DNA of 64,000 nt, from positions 265,353 through 329,352 of the forward strand of contig JAREIK010002049.1 in the NCBI GenBank assembly GCA_029783825.1, given 5' to 3'. Source of the stretch: Sapria himalayana (lineage: Eukaryota; Streptophyta; Magnoliopsida; Malpighiales; Rafflesiaceae). The notes beneath the pieces are model-generated. The model had not been told where the DNA came from and did no database searches. It saw nothing but the letters and a program-made list of their open reading frames with translations. Numbering within the stretch: the stretch's first letter is position 1; every line of letters starts with the position of its first letter. A program made the translations under genes and the position numbers. Below are positions 27,182 through 41,270 of the stretch, piece after piece.

Positions 27182-29216
27182 AATAACTATTTATAATAAG
27201 ATAGATATTTATTAAAAATATTTACAAAACACAAATTGATTCAAAATTAAATTAAAAATTTATTAGTTGATAATAATTTTTAATTTTTTATAATACTTCT
27301 TTAATACTTATTTTAAAAGTGTATATATATATTTGTTTGATTAAAATAAATTATTTTAAATTATATGTGTCGCACATATAATTTATTTTGTATTAAAATT
27401 TCTATAAAAATAAACTAATAAATAATTAAAATGAATATATAAAATAATAATAAATTGAATAAAAATTAATTTATTAATATTAAGTAGTATATAGCGGTTT
27501 AATAGTTTATGTATTTAGGCATTTATGGGGTTTAAAAGTTTACTGATATAACTGTGTATGCATTAAGTATTTATAGGTTTTATTTAAAAATAAAATAACA
27601 AAAAATTTAATTTTTTTTTATTTTCCATATTTCCAAAGGTTATAACCTTTGTAAATATAATAATTATAAATTTTTTCAAAAGTGAATTCAATATTTAGTA
27701 TATATCATTATATTGTATATCATTTAAATTCAATATAACTAATTTAATTGATAAATATTGTAATATGATCAAAAATAAATTAATAAACAATTATTAAAAT
27801 ATATATTAATTAAAATATAATTACAAAACCTAAAATGATTCAGAAGGAAAGCAAATATATTACTATATAATAAATTTTAGTTTTTAATTTTTATTCTTTT
27901 TATAAGTTTATGTATATTTTTTGATGAAAAAAAATTTATATAAATTATATTTTTCTAACTCATAATTTATTTGTAATTAATATTTATATAAAATAAATGA
28001 CATACATATAAAATGAATATTTTAATTATAATGAAAAATAAATTGAGATTTATTATTTATTATTTAGGGTTTACTAGTTTTAAAAGGATTATCTTTTTAG
28101 GATTTTAGAGATTTAGGAGTTTATTGATTTAAGTGTTTAGGCATTTAGTGGTTTAGAGGATTTATTTAAATGATGAAATAACAACAAAATTATTTTTGAT
28201 ATTTTCTCACATTTTCAAAGGTTATACCCTTTAAAAAGAATAATAATTTTAAAATTTTAAAAATGTAAATAGAAGTATTTATAATAATATTTATTATAAT
28301 TATATATAAATTAAACAAAATATAAATAATTTTATTGATAAATATAAAATCAATTATCAAAATATGAATTAATATGCTATTATTAATTTGATAAATATAA
28401 ATTAAAATATAATTGCAAAACCTAAAATTATTTAAAATCAATGTAAAATTTGTTACTAAATAATAATTTTTATTTTTTAGTTTTTGCTTCTTTTTATAAG
28501 CCTTTATATTTTTTTTGATGAAAAATAAATTATTGAAATAAAATTTTATCATTAATAAATTATTTTGAAATTAATATTTTAATAAATTATTTAAATTATA
28601 ATTAAGGTTTACGAGTTTAAAGGATTAAGTATTTAGGGGCTTTTGTGTTAAGGAGTTTAGAGATTTAAGTGTTTAGGGATTTAGTGGTTTATAAGTTTTA
28701 TTTAAACAATGATATAACCTAAATTTTTTTTTAATTTTTCTAATATTTGAAGGTTATATCTTTTGAAAATATAATATTTTTTAAATTTTTTCAAATGTAA
28801 TATAATAGTTTATTTATAATAATCTTCATAAATATAAATATACTCATTTAATTCAATATAAAAACTTTACATTGGCTAATATTATAATAATGATCAAAAA
28901 ATAAATTAATAAACTCTTATTAATAAACTAGATATTCTTTAAAAAGTATTTGCCAAATCTATAATTTAGTTCAAATCAAGTAAAATATATTACTAAATAA
29001 TCATTTTTTTAATGTTTTTGCTTTTTTTTTTTTTATACGTTTATATTTTTGGTTATTAAAATAAATTATTTAAATTCATCTTTATCTTACTCATAATTTA
29101 TTTTGTAATTTATAATTCTATACTAATAAACTAATAAATAATTAAAATGAATATTTAAAATTATAATGAATACAAATAAAATTGAGATTTATTATTTATT
29201 ATTCAGGAAATACCGG

Positions 29217-29304
29217 TTTAATTGTTTATGTATTTTGGTGTTTTGTGGTTTAGGAGTTTAGTGATTTAATTGTTTAGACCTTTAGTGATTTATAGTTTTT
29301 AATT
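29217..29304 (+). repeat. Octamer block, eleven in-phase TTTANNNN units
   Basis: In a G-type unit, eleven consecutive 8-mers start with TTTA or TTTT without a phase break. Slots 5, 6, 8 and 9 read TTTAGGAG, TTTAGTGA, TTTAGACC and TTTAGTGA. Confidence 0.85.
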
Positions 29305-32300
29305 AAAGAATGAAAAAATAAAAATTTAATTTTTTGTTTTTTTTAAATTTTTGAAGGTTATAACCTTTGAAAATATAATAATTTTTAATTTTTTTTAAAT
29401 GTGAATATAATATTTAGTTATAATAATCTTAAAAATTATATATAATGTAAACACAATATAAATAATCTTATTGATAGATATTATAATAATGATCAATAAA
29501 TAAATTAATAAACTAGTATTTATAAGAATGATATAAATTTAAATATAATTGTAAAATCTAAAATGATTCAAAATCAAAATAAGATATATTACTAAATAAT
29601 AATTATTTATTTTTAAAAATTTCCTTTTTTATAAGCATTTTTTTAATTAAAAATAAATTATTTAAACTATATATGTCACACTAATAATTTATTTTGTAAT
29701 TAATATTTCTATAAAAATAAACTGATAAATAATTAAAATGAATATTTAAAATTATAATGAATACTAATAAAAATTAGATTTATGATTAATTATTTGGATT
29801 ATTCTAATTTAATGTTTTAAGTATTTATGGGCTTCGGGGTTTAGGAGTTTAGTTATTTTAGAATTTAGTCATTTATTGGTTTATATGTTTTATATAAAAA
29901 ATAAAATAACAAAAAAATTATTTTTGTTATTTTTTCTCATTTTTAATGTTATAACCTTTAAAAATATAATAATTTAGAATTTTTTTTGAAAAGTGAATAT
30001 AATATTAAGTAATAATAATAATTATTATTATATATCAAATAAATTCAATATAAACTATTTTATTGATATATATTATAATAATGATCATATAAAATTAATA
30101 AACAATTATTAATAAGATAAATATTGTTTAAAATATATTTTAAAAACCTAAAATGATTTAAAATCAAAGTGAAATATTTTACTAAATATTAATTTTAAAT
30201 TTTTAAATTTTTGTATCAATTTATAAGCCTATATATTTTTTGATGAAAAATGAAATATTTAAATTATATTTGTCTCACTAATAATTTATTTTTTAATTTA
30301 TATTTCTTAAAAAATAAACTAATAAATAATTAAAATGTATATTTTAAATTATAATGAATACAAATAAAAATGAGATTTATGATTTATTATTTAGCGTATA
30401 ACTATTTAATTGTTTAAGTTTTTTGTGGTTTAGGATTAATGAGTTTATTGATTTATATGTTTACACATTTAGGTGTTTATTGGTTTTATTTAATCAAAGA
30501 AATAATAAAAAATTTATTTTTATGAATTTTCGTGATTTTCAAATGTTATAACGTTAAAAATATATTAATTTTTTAATAGTTATAAAATATGAATGCAATA
30601 CTTAGTTATAATAATCTTAAAAATAATATTTGTTGTAGATTCAATAAAAAAAATGTATTAATATATATTATAAAAATGATCAAAAAATAAATTAATAAAC
30701 TATTATTAATAAGATAGATATTAATTAAAATATATTTGCAGAACCCAAAATAATTCAAAATCAAAGTAAATTATATTACTATTATAATAACTTAATAATT
30801 ATAAGACATTTTAATTGAATAGAAGTAATTTTATTGTTTGATATTATAAAAATTATCAAATAATAAATTAATAAACTATTATTAATAATATTGATCGCAA
30901 TTAAAATATAATTACAAAACCTATATATAATGATTCAAAACCAAAGTAAAATATATTACTAAATAATAATTTTTTGTTTTTAAATTTTTACTTCTTTATA
31001 TAAGCTTATTTTTTTTGATTAAAAATAAATTTTTAAAATTATATTTGTCTCACTCATTATTTATTTCGTGATTAATATTTCTATAAAAAATAAACTAATA
31101 AATAAATAAAATGAATATTTAAAATTATAATGAATACAAATTAAAATTAGATTTATGATTTGTTATATGTGTTATAACGGTTTAATAGTTTGATTATTTA
31201 GGAGTTTTGTCTTTTAGGAGTTTAGCAATTTATGTTTTAGGCATTTAATGGTTTATAGGATTTATTTATATAATAAAATTTAAAATTTTTTTTTGATTTT
31301 TTTTTTGATTTTCAAAGGTTATAACCTTTCAAAATAAAATAATTTTTAAAATTTTTTGAAATGTGAATACGATGTATAATTATATTAATCTTACTAATTA
31401 TATATCATATAAATTCAATATAAATAATTTTAATGATAGATATTATAATAATGATCAAAAATTAAATTAATAAACTATTCTTAATAATATAAATATTAAT
31501 TAAAATATATTACATAAGACAAAATGATTCAAAATCAAATCAAAATATATTACTAATAATAATATTTAATTTTTAAATTTTTATTATAAGCTTATATTTT
31601 TTTATTAAAATAAATTATTTAAATAATATTTGTCTCACTCGAAATTTATTTTGGAATTACTTTTTCTAAAAAATTAAACTATAAATAATTAAAATGAATA
31701 TTAAAATTATAATAAAGAGAAATAAAAAAAGATTATAGTTTATTAAGTAGTATATAGCTGTTAAAAGGTTTATGAATTTAGGGGTTTTGGAATTTATGAG
31801 CTTACTGTTTTTAAGTAAGTAAGCATTTAAGATATATAGGTTTATTTAAAAAATAAATAACAATAAATTTTCTTTTATATTTTTTTCTCATTTTTTAAGT
31901 TTATAACCTTTGAAAATAAATAATTTTTGAATTTTTTCAAAAGGTAATACAATATTTAGTTATAATAATAATTATATTTATATATCATATAAATTCAATA
32001 TAACCAATTTTGATTGATAATATTCTAAGAATGTTAAAAATAAATAAATAATTAATTAATAATAAATAGATATCAATTAAATATAATTACAAAACCTAAA
32101 ATAATTCATAAGTAAAGCAAAATATATTAACATATAATAATTTTTTGTTTTTGAATTTTTTTTTACTTTAAAAAGTTTATCTATATTTTTGATAAAATAA
32201 TTTATATAAATTATATTTGTCTAACTCAATAATTTATTCGTAATTAATATTTATATAAAAATAACAAATAAATAATTAAAATGAATATTTAAAAGTATAA

Positions 32301-34969
32301 TGAAAAAAATGAGATTTTATGAATTATTATTTAGGGTATACCAGTTTAATTTTAATTATATCTGTCTCACAATTAATTTATTTTGTGATTAATATTTCTA
32401 TATAAATAAACTCATAAATAATTAAATAAAAACTTAAAATTATACTGAATAAAAATAAAATGAGATTTATGATTTATTATTAATGTATACCAGTTTAATG
32501 GTTTAAGTATTCGATGTTTTCTCATTTGAAAATTTAGCGATTTATGTTTTTAGGCATTAGTGGTTTATAGGTTTTATTTAAACAATAAAATAATAATAAA
32601 AAATTTATAATTTCTCATTTTCATAGGTTATAACCTTTGAAAATATAATAATATTTAAAATTTTTTCAAATGTAAATATCATATTTTAGTTATAATAATA
32701 TATAATTATATATCATATAAATTCAATATTAACAATTTTATAGATAGATATTATATAATGATCATAAATTAAATTAATAAATTATTAATAAAAGATAGAA
32801 ATTAATTAAAAAATATTTACAAAACCTAAATTGATTCAAATTAAAGTAAAATATATTACTGGATAATAATTTTAAATTTTTTAAATTTTTACTTCTTTTA
32901 TATGCGTATATATATTATTTCATTAAAAATAAATTATTTAAATTATATTTGTCACCCTCATAATTTATTTTGTAATAATATTTCTATAAGAATAACTAAT
33001 AAATAATTATTATTTAAATTATATTTGTCACACGCATAATTTATTTTGTAATAAATATTTCTATAAAATAAACTTATAATAATTAAAATGAATATTTAAA
33101 ATTATAATAAATAGAAATAAAAATTAGATTTATTAATTATTAAGTAGTATATAGCGGTTTAATGGTTTAAGTATTTAGGCATTACGAGGTTTAGGAGTTT
33201 TTTAATTTAACTATGTTTACATTTAGTGGTTTATAGGTTTTATTAAAAAATAATAATAATAAATATATTTTTATTATTTTTTTGATATTTTCAAAGGTTA
33301 TAACCTTTGAAAAGATAATAATTTTTAATTTTTTTTTAAATGTGAAAACAATATTTAGTTATACTAATCATTATATTTATATATTATATAAATTTAATAT
33401 AAACAATTTTATTGATAAATATTCTAATAATAATCAAAAAATAAATTAATAATCCATTAAAAATAAGATAAAATTAATTAAAATATAATTACAAAACTTA
33501 AAATGATTCAGAAGCAAAGAAAAATATATTACTATAAAATAATTTTTTGTTTTTGAATTTTTTTCTTCTTTTAATAAGTTTATCTATATTTTTTTAATGA
33601 AAATAATTTATATAAATTATATTTGTCTAACTCATAATTTATTTTGTAATTAAAATATAAATATAAATAAACAAAGAAATAATTAAAATGAATATTTAAA
33701 ATTATAATGAATAAAAATCAGATTTATTATTTATTATTTAGGGATACCGGTTTAATTTAAATTAGCCGTCTCACTAATAATTATTTTGTAATTAATATTT
33801 CCATAAAATAAACTGATAAATAATTAAAATAAAAATTAAATTATTTAGAATAAAATTAAATGAGATTTATGATTTATTATTAATCTATACCAGTTTAATG
33901 GAATAAGTATTTAAAGGTTTTATCATTAGGAGTTTAGCAATTTATGTTTTAGGCTTTAAGTGGTTTATAGGTTTTTAATAAAAAAATAAAATAACAAAAA
34001 AAATTTCTATAATTGTTATCATTTTCATAGGTTATAACCTTTGAAAATATAATAATATTTACAATTTTTTGAAATGTGAATACAATATTTAGTTATAATA
34101 ATCTTAATAATTATATAATCATATAAATTCAATATAAAGAATTTTATTGATAGATAATATAATAATGATCAAAATTAAATTAATAAACTATTAATAAATA
34201 GAGAGATATTAATTAAAAAATATTTACAAAATGCAAATTGATTCAAAATTAAAGTAAAATATATTTCTAGATAATAATTTTTAATTTTTAAATTTCTACT
34301 TCTTTATAAGTGTATATTTTTTTATTAAAAATAAATTAATTAAATTATATTTGTCGCACTCATACTTTATTTTGTAATAAATATTTATTAAAAATAAACT
34401 ATTAAATAATTAAAATGAATATTTAAAATTATAATAAATAGAAATAAAAATTAGATTTATTAATTATTAAGTAGTATATAGCTGTTTAATGGTTTATGTA
34501 TTTAAGAATTATGGGGTTTAGGAGTTTACTAATTTAATTGTGTATACATTTAGTGGTTAATAGGTTTTATTTAAAAATATATATATATATATATTATTTT
34601 TATTATTTTTTGATATTTTCAAAGGTTATAACCATTGAAGATATAATAATTTTTAAATTTTTTTCAAAAGTGAAAAAATATTTATTTATAATAATCATAA
34701 TAATTATATATCATATAAATTCAATATAAACAATTTTATTGATAGATATTCTAATAATTATCAAAAAATAAATTAAAAATCTATTATGAATAAGATTGAT
34801 ATTACTTAAAATATAATATCAAAACCTAATATGATTCAAAATAAAAGCAAATATATTACTTAATATTAATTATTTGTTTTTTAAATTTTTATTCTTTGTA
34901 TAAGCTTATCTATTTTTTGATGAAAAATAATTTTATAAATTATATTTTTAACTTTTAATTTATTTTATA

Positions 34970-34973
<4 letters not shown>

Positions 34974-35012
<39 letters not shown>

Positions 35013-35023
35013 ATATATATATA
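34974..35023. repeat. (TA)n microsatellite
   Basis: About 50 bp of nearly pure TA dinucleotide, interrupted once by TT. It is an expansion of the shorter TA run in the same place in other D units (for example 44395-44410). Confidence 0.95.
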
Positions 35024-37377
35024 AACAAGTAAACAATCAAAATGAATTTTTTAAATTATAATGAAACATATCAAATGAGATTTATTAATTATTATTTAGG
35101 GTCAACCCGTTTTAAACGATCATCTATACAGGGGTATCGGGATTTTGTAGTTTTGTGATTTAAGTGTTTAGGCATTTTGTGATTTATAGGTTTTATTTAA
35201 ACAATGAAATAATAATAAAATATTTTTTTATGTTTTTCACATGTTAAAGGTTATAATCTTTGAAATATAATAATAATAAAATTTTTTTCAAAAGTGAATA
35301 CAATATTTAGTTAAAATAATTATTAAATCTATATATTATATAAAATAAAAAAATATTTTTATTGATAAATATTCTAATAATGATCAAAAATAAATTAATA
35401 ATTTATTATAATAAGTTTGATATTAATTAAATATAATTACGAAACCTAAAATGATTTAGAAGCAAAGTAAAATATATTACTATATTATAATTTTTTGTTC
35501 TTAATTTTTTTCTTATTTTAATAAGTTTATATATATTTTTTTGTTGAAAAATAATTAATATAAATTATATTTATCTAACTTATAATTTATTTTGTAATTA
35601 ATATTTATATCAAAATAAAGAAATAAATAATTAAAATGAATATTTAAAATTATAATCAAAAAAATAAAAATGAGATTTATTATTTATTATTTAGGATATA
35701 GCTGTTTAAAAAATTTATCAATTTAGGGTTTTCGATATTTAGAAGTTATTGATTTAAGTATTTAGGCGTTTATTGGTTTATAGGTTTTATTCAAACAATG
35801 AAATAACAAAAAATTTATTTTTGATATATTTTCATATTTTCAAAGGTCATAACATTTGAAAATATAATAATTTTAAAATTTTTAAAAAATGTGAATACAA
35901 TAGTTAGTAATAATAAATATTATAATATATATAATATAAACTATTTTATTGATAGTTATTATATCAATTATCAAGAAATAATTTAATAAAATATTATTAA
36001 TATGATAGATATAAATTAAAATATAATTAAAAAGCCTAAAATGATTCAAAATCAAAGTAAAATTTATTACTAAATAATAATTTTTTTTTAGTTTTTGCAT
36101 CATTTTATAAGCTATATGTTTTTTTGATGAAAAATAAATTATTTAAATTATATTTGTATCACTCATAATTTATTTCTTAATTAATATTTTTATAAATTAT
36201 TTAAATTGAATTTAAGGTTTACAAGTTTAAGGTTTAAGTATTTAGGGACTTCGGGGTTTAGGAGTTTAGATATTTATGTTTTTAGACATTTAATGGTTTA
36301 TCAGTTTTATTTAAACAATGATATAACAAAAAATTTATTTTTGTTATTTCTTCTCATTTTTGAAGGTTATAAACTTTTAAAATATAACAATTTTAAAATT
36401 TTTTTTTATGTGAATACTATATTTAGTTATGATAATCTTAATAATTATATACAATGTAAATTCAATATAAAAAATTATATTGAAATATCTTATATTAATG
36501 ATCAAAAAATAAATTAATAAACTATTATTAATAAGATAGATATTATTTTAAATAATTTGCAAAACATAAATTTATTCAAAATAATACTTTTTATGATGTT
36601 TTGCTTCTCTTTATAAGTTTATATTTTTTGTTTTTAAAAGTAAAATATTAAATTATATTTGTTTACCTCATAATTTATTTTTAATTTATAATTCTATAAA
36701 AATTAACTAATAAAAAATTAAAATGAATATTTAAAATTATAATGAATACAAATAAAATAGAGATTTATTATTTATTATTTAGGATATACTAGTTTAATGG
36801 TTTAAGTATTTTGGTGGTTTAGTGTTAGTGATTTAAGTGTTTAGGCCTTAAGTGATTTAGAGTTTTTATTTAAAGATGGAAAAAATAAAAAATTTAATTT
36901 TTTGATTTTTTTAATTTTTGAAGGTTATAACCTTTTAAAATATTATAATTTTTAATTTTTTTAAATGTGAATATAATATTCATTAATAATAATCTTAACA
37001 ATTATATATAATGTAAACTCAATATAAATAATTTTATTAATAGATATTATAATAATGATCAATAAAAAATTAATAAACTATTATTAATAAGAATGATTTA
37101 AATTAAAATATAATTGCAAAATCTAAAATGATTCAAAATAAAAATAAAATATATTACTAAATAATAAATTTGAATTTTAAACATTTTGCTTATTTTTATA
37201 AAGATATATATTTTTTGATAAATAATAAATTATTTAAATTAGATCCGTCTCACTAATAATTTATTTTGTAATTAATATTTCTATAAAAATAAACTTATAA
37301 ATATTTAAAATAAAATTTAAAATTATACTTAATAAAAATTAAATTGAGATTTATGATATTTTATTAATGTACACCTA

Positions 37378-37465
37378 TTTAATGGTTTAAGTATTTAAAG
37401 GTTTTGTCGTTTAGGAGTTTAGCAATTTATATTTTTAGGCAGTTTGTGGTTTATACGTTTTATTT
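37378..37465 (+). repeat. Octamer block, eleven in-phase TTTANNNN units (A type)
   Basis: Eleven consecutive 8-mers cover 88 bp with no indel. Slot 5 is TTTAGGAG, slot 8 TTTAGGCA, slot 10 TTTATACG and slot 11 TTTTATTT. The slots keep their own identity between units (compare 29217-29304), so the block was amplified as a whole and is not made by ongoing slippage. Confidence 0.88.
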
Positions 37466-38938
37466 AAACAATAAAATAACAAAAAAAAATTGGAAATTTT
37501 TTCTCATTTTCATAAGTTATAACCTTTGAAAATTTAAATAATATTTAAAATTTTTTGAAATGTGAATACAATATTTTGTTATAATAATTTTAATATTATA
37601 TATGATATACATTCAATATAAATAATTTTATTTATAGATATTATAATAATGATCAAAAATTTAATTAATAAACTATTTATAATAAGATAGATATTAATTA
37701 AAAATATTTAGAAAACCTAAATTGATTCAAAATTAAAGTAAAATATATTAGTTGATAATAATTTTTTAATTTTTAATAATACTTCTTTTATATTTCATTT
37801 AAAAGCGCATATATTTTTTTACTTAACAATAAATAAATTAAAACTATATATGTCGCACTCATAATTTAATTTGTAATAAATATTTCTATAAAAATAAACT
37901 TATAAATAATTAAAATGAATATTTAAAATTATAATAAATAGAAATAAAATTAGATTTATTAATTATTATGTAGTATATAATGGTTTAATGGTTTATGTAT
38001 TTAGGCATTACGAGGTTTAGAAGTTTATTGATTTAACTATGTTTGCATTTAGTGGTTTATTAGGTTTTATTAAATAAATAAAATAATAAAAAATAAATTT
38101 TTATTATTTTTTGATATTTTCAAAGGTTATAACCTTTGAAAAGATAATAATTTTTAATTTTTTTAAATGTGAATACAATATTTAGTTATAATAATCATTA
38201 TATGTATATATTATATAATTCAATATAAACAATTTTATTGATAAATATTCTAATAATGATCAAAAAATAAATTAATAATCTATATTAATAAGATACATAT
38301 CAAAAATATATAATTACAAAACCTAAAAATGATTCAGAAGAAAAGAAAAATATTCCTATATAATAATTTTTTGTTTTGATATTTTTTTTTCTTACAAAAA
38401 GGTTTATCAATAATTTTTGAAAAAAAATAATTTATATAAATTATATTTGTCTAACTCTATTTAGTTTTTAATTAATATTTATATATAAATAAACAAATAA
38501 ATAATTAAAATGAATATTTAAAATTATAATGAAAAAAAAAATGAGATTTATTATTTATATTATATTTAGGAATATAGTTTAATTTAAATTAGATTTGTCT
38601 CACTAAATAATTTATTTTGTAATTATATTTCTATAAAAAATAACTAATAAATAATTAAAAATAAAAATTTAAAATTATACTAAATAAAATATAAGCGTAT
38701 ATTTTTATTAGATAAATAATATATTAATTTAATTATATTTGTCTCACTCATAATTTAATTTGTAATAAATATTTAAATAAATACACTAATAAATAATTAA
38801 AATGAATATTTAAAAATATAATAAATAGCAATTAAAAATAGATTTATTCATTATTAAGTAGTATTTTCGCAATTTATGGTTTATGTATTTAGGCATTTAC
38901 GTGGGTTTTAGGAGTTTACTGATTTTAACTTTAGCATG

Positions 38939-38946
38939 CACGTAGT
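38939..38946. repeat. Target site duplication, left, hAT copy 1
   Basis: CACGTAGT here against CATTGAGT at 42644-42651, 5 of 8 matching. The mirror copy's left-equivalent reads CACTTAGT, closer to the undisturbed satellite CATTTAGT. An 8-bp duplication is typical of hAT elements. Confidence 0.65.
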
Positions 38947-39796
38947 GTAGGGCTCTCATGGGACCTCGGGAACATTCGGGAACCCCACTCAAAGTCTTGT
39001 CCCGAAAAGATCGAGACTGAAAAAATCCGTTGACTTTGACTTTCCCTGTCCCGTTATGGGCACGTATTTTATCTTTTGGAAATGGTCGGGATTTAGCAAA
39101 TCCATCCCGATAAACCATCCCATTCGTTAAAAAATCGATACTAGAAACCACGGAATATATATATACTATAACATGAAGATGCCACCAAGTTCCAGGTACT
39201 GCCCATCCAATGTCTGAAAGCACCTATTGTTGTTCCGAAGAGTTCCAGGCAACCTCACGCCATTCCAGGCCATGTTCAGTAGTCGAGCCCCTTTTCCGTC
39301 ACACTTTCGGGTTGCCTCCACTGTGTCTCAGATGCCACCAGCCTTTTCGTTTGGTTTTTCTGACGAGAATTGAGTGATTAATTATTATTATTATTATATG
39401 TCTCAGTCAGTTTTGTTGAGTATTGGTTGTGGTGTTGTGGTTGGGCTAGATGAGTGGGCTGAATGTGTTATAGTCAGTTTTGTAGAGCTTGCTTGTTTAA
39501 AATATTTATATGTATTTATGCTTAACATATCATATTAATTAATGGAATGCAGATGACACAATCCAGTGTAAATGAAAAATACAATAAATTGAAGATGATC
39601 ACATCTCAAATGATCAAAGTACTGGTAAATCCAATCATCATCCTTTCACGAACCCTACTATTCTTATGGCAGGTTATTCAATTCCAATTGTAAAAGAAAG
39701 TCAAGGTACATATGAACTCAAGCTCATAAAAAGTATAAGTCTGCTGTCTGGGAAACTTATGAGATACTAGTTGATTCAGAGTAAAATGAAACTCGT

Positions 39797-40330
39797 ATGG
39801 GAGCTTGTATATGGTGTAGGAAAGAATACTTGGCAAAAAGTGATCAAGGTACTTCGGATTTATGGAAATACTTGAGAAAGACTTGTAGGAAATTTCCACA
39901 CAAAAAAGAATTAATAGAAGATCACAAGGGTAAAGACAAGTCACAATCTTTGTTGAGTTTCACTAAAGGTACTAGTTCAGAGGATGACAAATTAACTTGT
40001 TGGCAATTTGATCAACAGCTAGGTAGGGAGGCTTGGGTGAAAATGATCATAAAAGATGAATTCCCTTTTTGTTTTGTTGAGAGGGATGAGTTTAAAAAGT
40101 TTTGTGAAGTTAGTGTGCCTCGATTTAAAATTCCATCCAGGCACTCTATACTGAGGGATTGTTTTTCTTTGTTTGTGAAGGAAAAGAAGAAATTATTTGA
40201 TAGCATATCATCTCATTGTTTTAGAGTTTCATTGACTACCGACACTTGGACAAGCATTCAAAATTTGTCTTATAATTGTTTGACTGTTCATTCCATTGAT
40301 TTCAATGGAATTTGCATAAAAGGCTTTTGA
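39797..40330 (+). pseudogene. hAT transposase fragment: BED finger to first catalytic Asp
   Basis: A 177-codon open piece of the copy 1 transposase. The BED finger shows C4-x2-C7, then GTS (18-20) and C30. The histidine ligand expected five residues before C30 is tyrosine (Y25, WKYL), so the finger is missing one zinc ligand. Copy 2 has the same change. Further on, LTTDTWTS holds the first catalytic aspartate (D149) with the usual tryptophan intact. The piece ends in a stop caused by a small deletion after NGICIKGF; homology to the family continues downstream in other frames. The true protein began upstream, so the first methionine here is just the first ATG after the stop at 39782. Confidence 0.85.
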
Positions 40331-40933
40331 CTTTTGTGTAATAAAAGTCATTCCGGAGTTAATATTAGAAATGCTATTGAGTTTGCATGAATGAATGGGG
40401 TTGAGAAAGTTGATGTGCATTACGTTGACAATGCATCAAAATAATGATGTTGGCAGTTGAACATTTGAAAAAAAGGCTTGTGAAGAAAAGTGTTGTACCT
40501 TTGAGAGGCAGCATTTTGCATATGAGATATTGTGCTCATATCCTGAACTTAATTGTCAGAGATTGCATTGTAGTAGTTGAGGGTGCTATTCAAAAAATTA
40601 GAGGTGTGGTGAATATGTGATGAGCATCCTAAAAGATTAGATATGTTTAAGTTATGTGTTGAAGAAGCAAACTTGACATATGATCTTCATTGCAATTAGA
40701 TTGTCCTACAAGATGAATTCACTTATTTGATGCTACAACTGATATAAAATATCAAAAAGAATTTGATAAGTTGGAGGACAAAGACAAAAGGTTTTTGAAG
40801 GAGTTTGGTTCAAATGTTCCAACTGAGAGAGACTAATAAATGCCAAATTTTTGGCTCGTTTCTTGAAAACTTTTTATGAGGTAACTTGTAAATTTTCTGG
40901 CTCATAATATTATACCTCTAGTGTTTATTTTCC

Positions 40934-41134
40934 TTGGCTTATTCGAAATTTGAAAAAAAAATTGAGCTTTGTGAAAATAGTAGAGATACAATGGTGTCTG
41001 AAATGAGTATGAAAATGAGTCATAAATTCAACAAATATTGGGGTTCTCTTCAGTCAACAAATATTATACTTTTTGTAGTAGTAGTATTAGATCCTAGTTA
41101 TAAGCTCAAATATCTCAAGGTTAAGTACACTTAG
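40934..41134 (+). pseudogene. hAT transposase fragment: DUF4413-like segment, copy 1
   Basis: 66 codons. Residues from about 20 on (MVSEM, HKFNKYWG, VVVVLDPSYKLKYLK) match the DUF4413 / RNase H-fold segment that lies between the catalytic core and hATC in plant hAT transposases. The TAG at 41132-41134 is present at the same codon in copy 2 (60845-60847). Beyond the stop, family-like sequence continues (41135-41270) with further breaks, so this is an interior piece and not a small gene. Confidence 0.8.
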
Positions 41135-41270
41135 CATTATGATGAGGAATTGGATAAAAATTTGGTTAAAAAGATTATAAATGCTTTAAATGAGATGATG
41201 GATGATTATAAAGATTTAAATGGAGATGAATAAAAAGAATATGATTTCTCTTCTACTGTGTTGAAAAAAA

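Larger units (their letters stand above)
27182..38938 (+). repeat. 590-bp AT-rich satellite, block 4, + orientation
   Basis: Palindrome cores lie near 27640, 28220, 28755, 29360, 29950, 30545, 31320, 31900, 32630, 33300, 34035, 34625, 35255, 35850, 36365, 36930, 37515 and 38130. Variant order is B (27490), E (28070), F (28610), G (29215), two G-like units (29810, 30400), a truncation joining into H (30780-31180), I (31750), C and A (32335-32485), B (33150), C and A (33750-33890), B (34470), D (35100), E (35700), F (36215), G (36790), A (37370), B (37970), C (38570), a truncated unit near 38690 and the start of a B octamer block where hAT copy 1 is inserted. From 33.7 to 38.6 kb it is nearly repeated at 43.1-48.0 kb. 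No gene is seen. Confidence 0.87.

Noticed and set aside
28190..28552. 120-codon open frame on the - strand, and similar ones at 34538-34729, 35882-36103, 36206-36517, 42708-42896 and 52999-53214
   Set aside because: They are rich in I, N, Y, K and F only, as expected from A+T-rich satellite. The equivalent position of other units has stops or frameshifts.
38897..39223. 108-codon - frame at the hAT 5' end
   Set aside because: It spans the target duplication and the terminal repeat, so it cannot be an ancestral gene. Copy 2 does not keep it.
39678..39944. Antisense frames in the transposase (39678-39944, 40012-40206, 40229-40420, 62046-62327)
   Set aside because: These are shadows of the BED-finger and RNase H-like coding sequence on the other strand.
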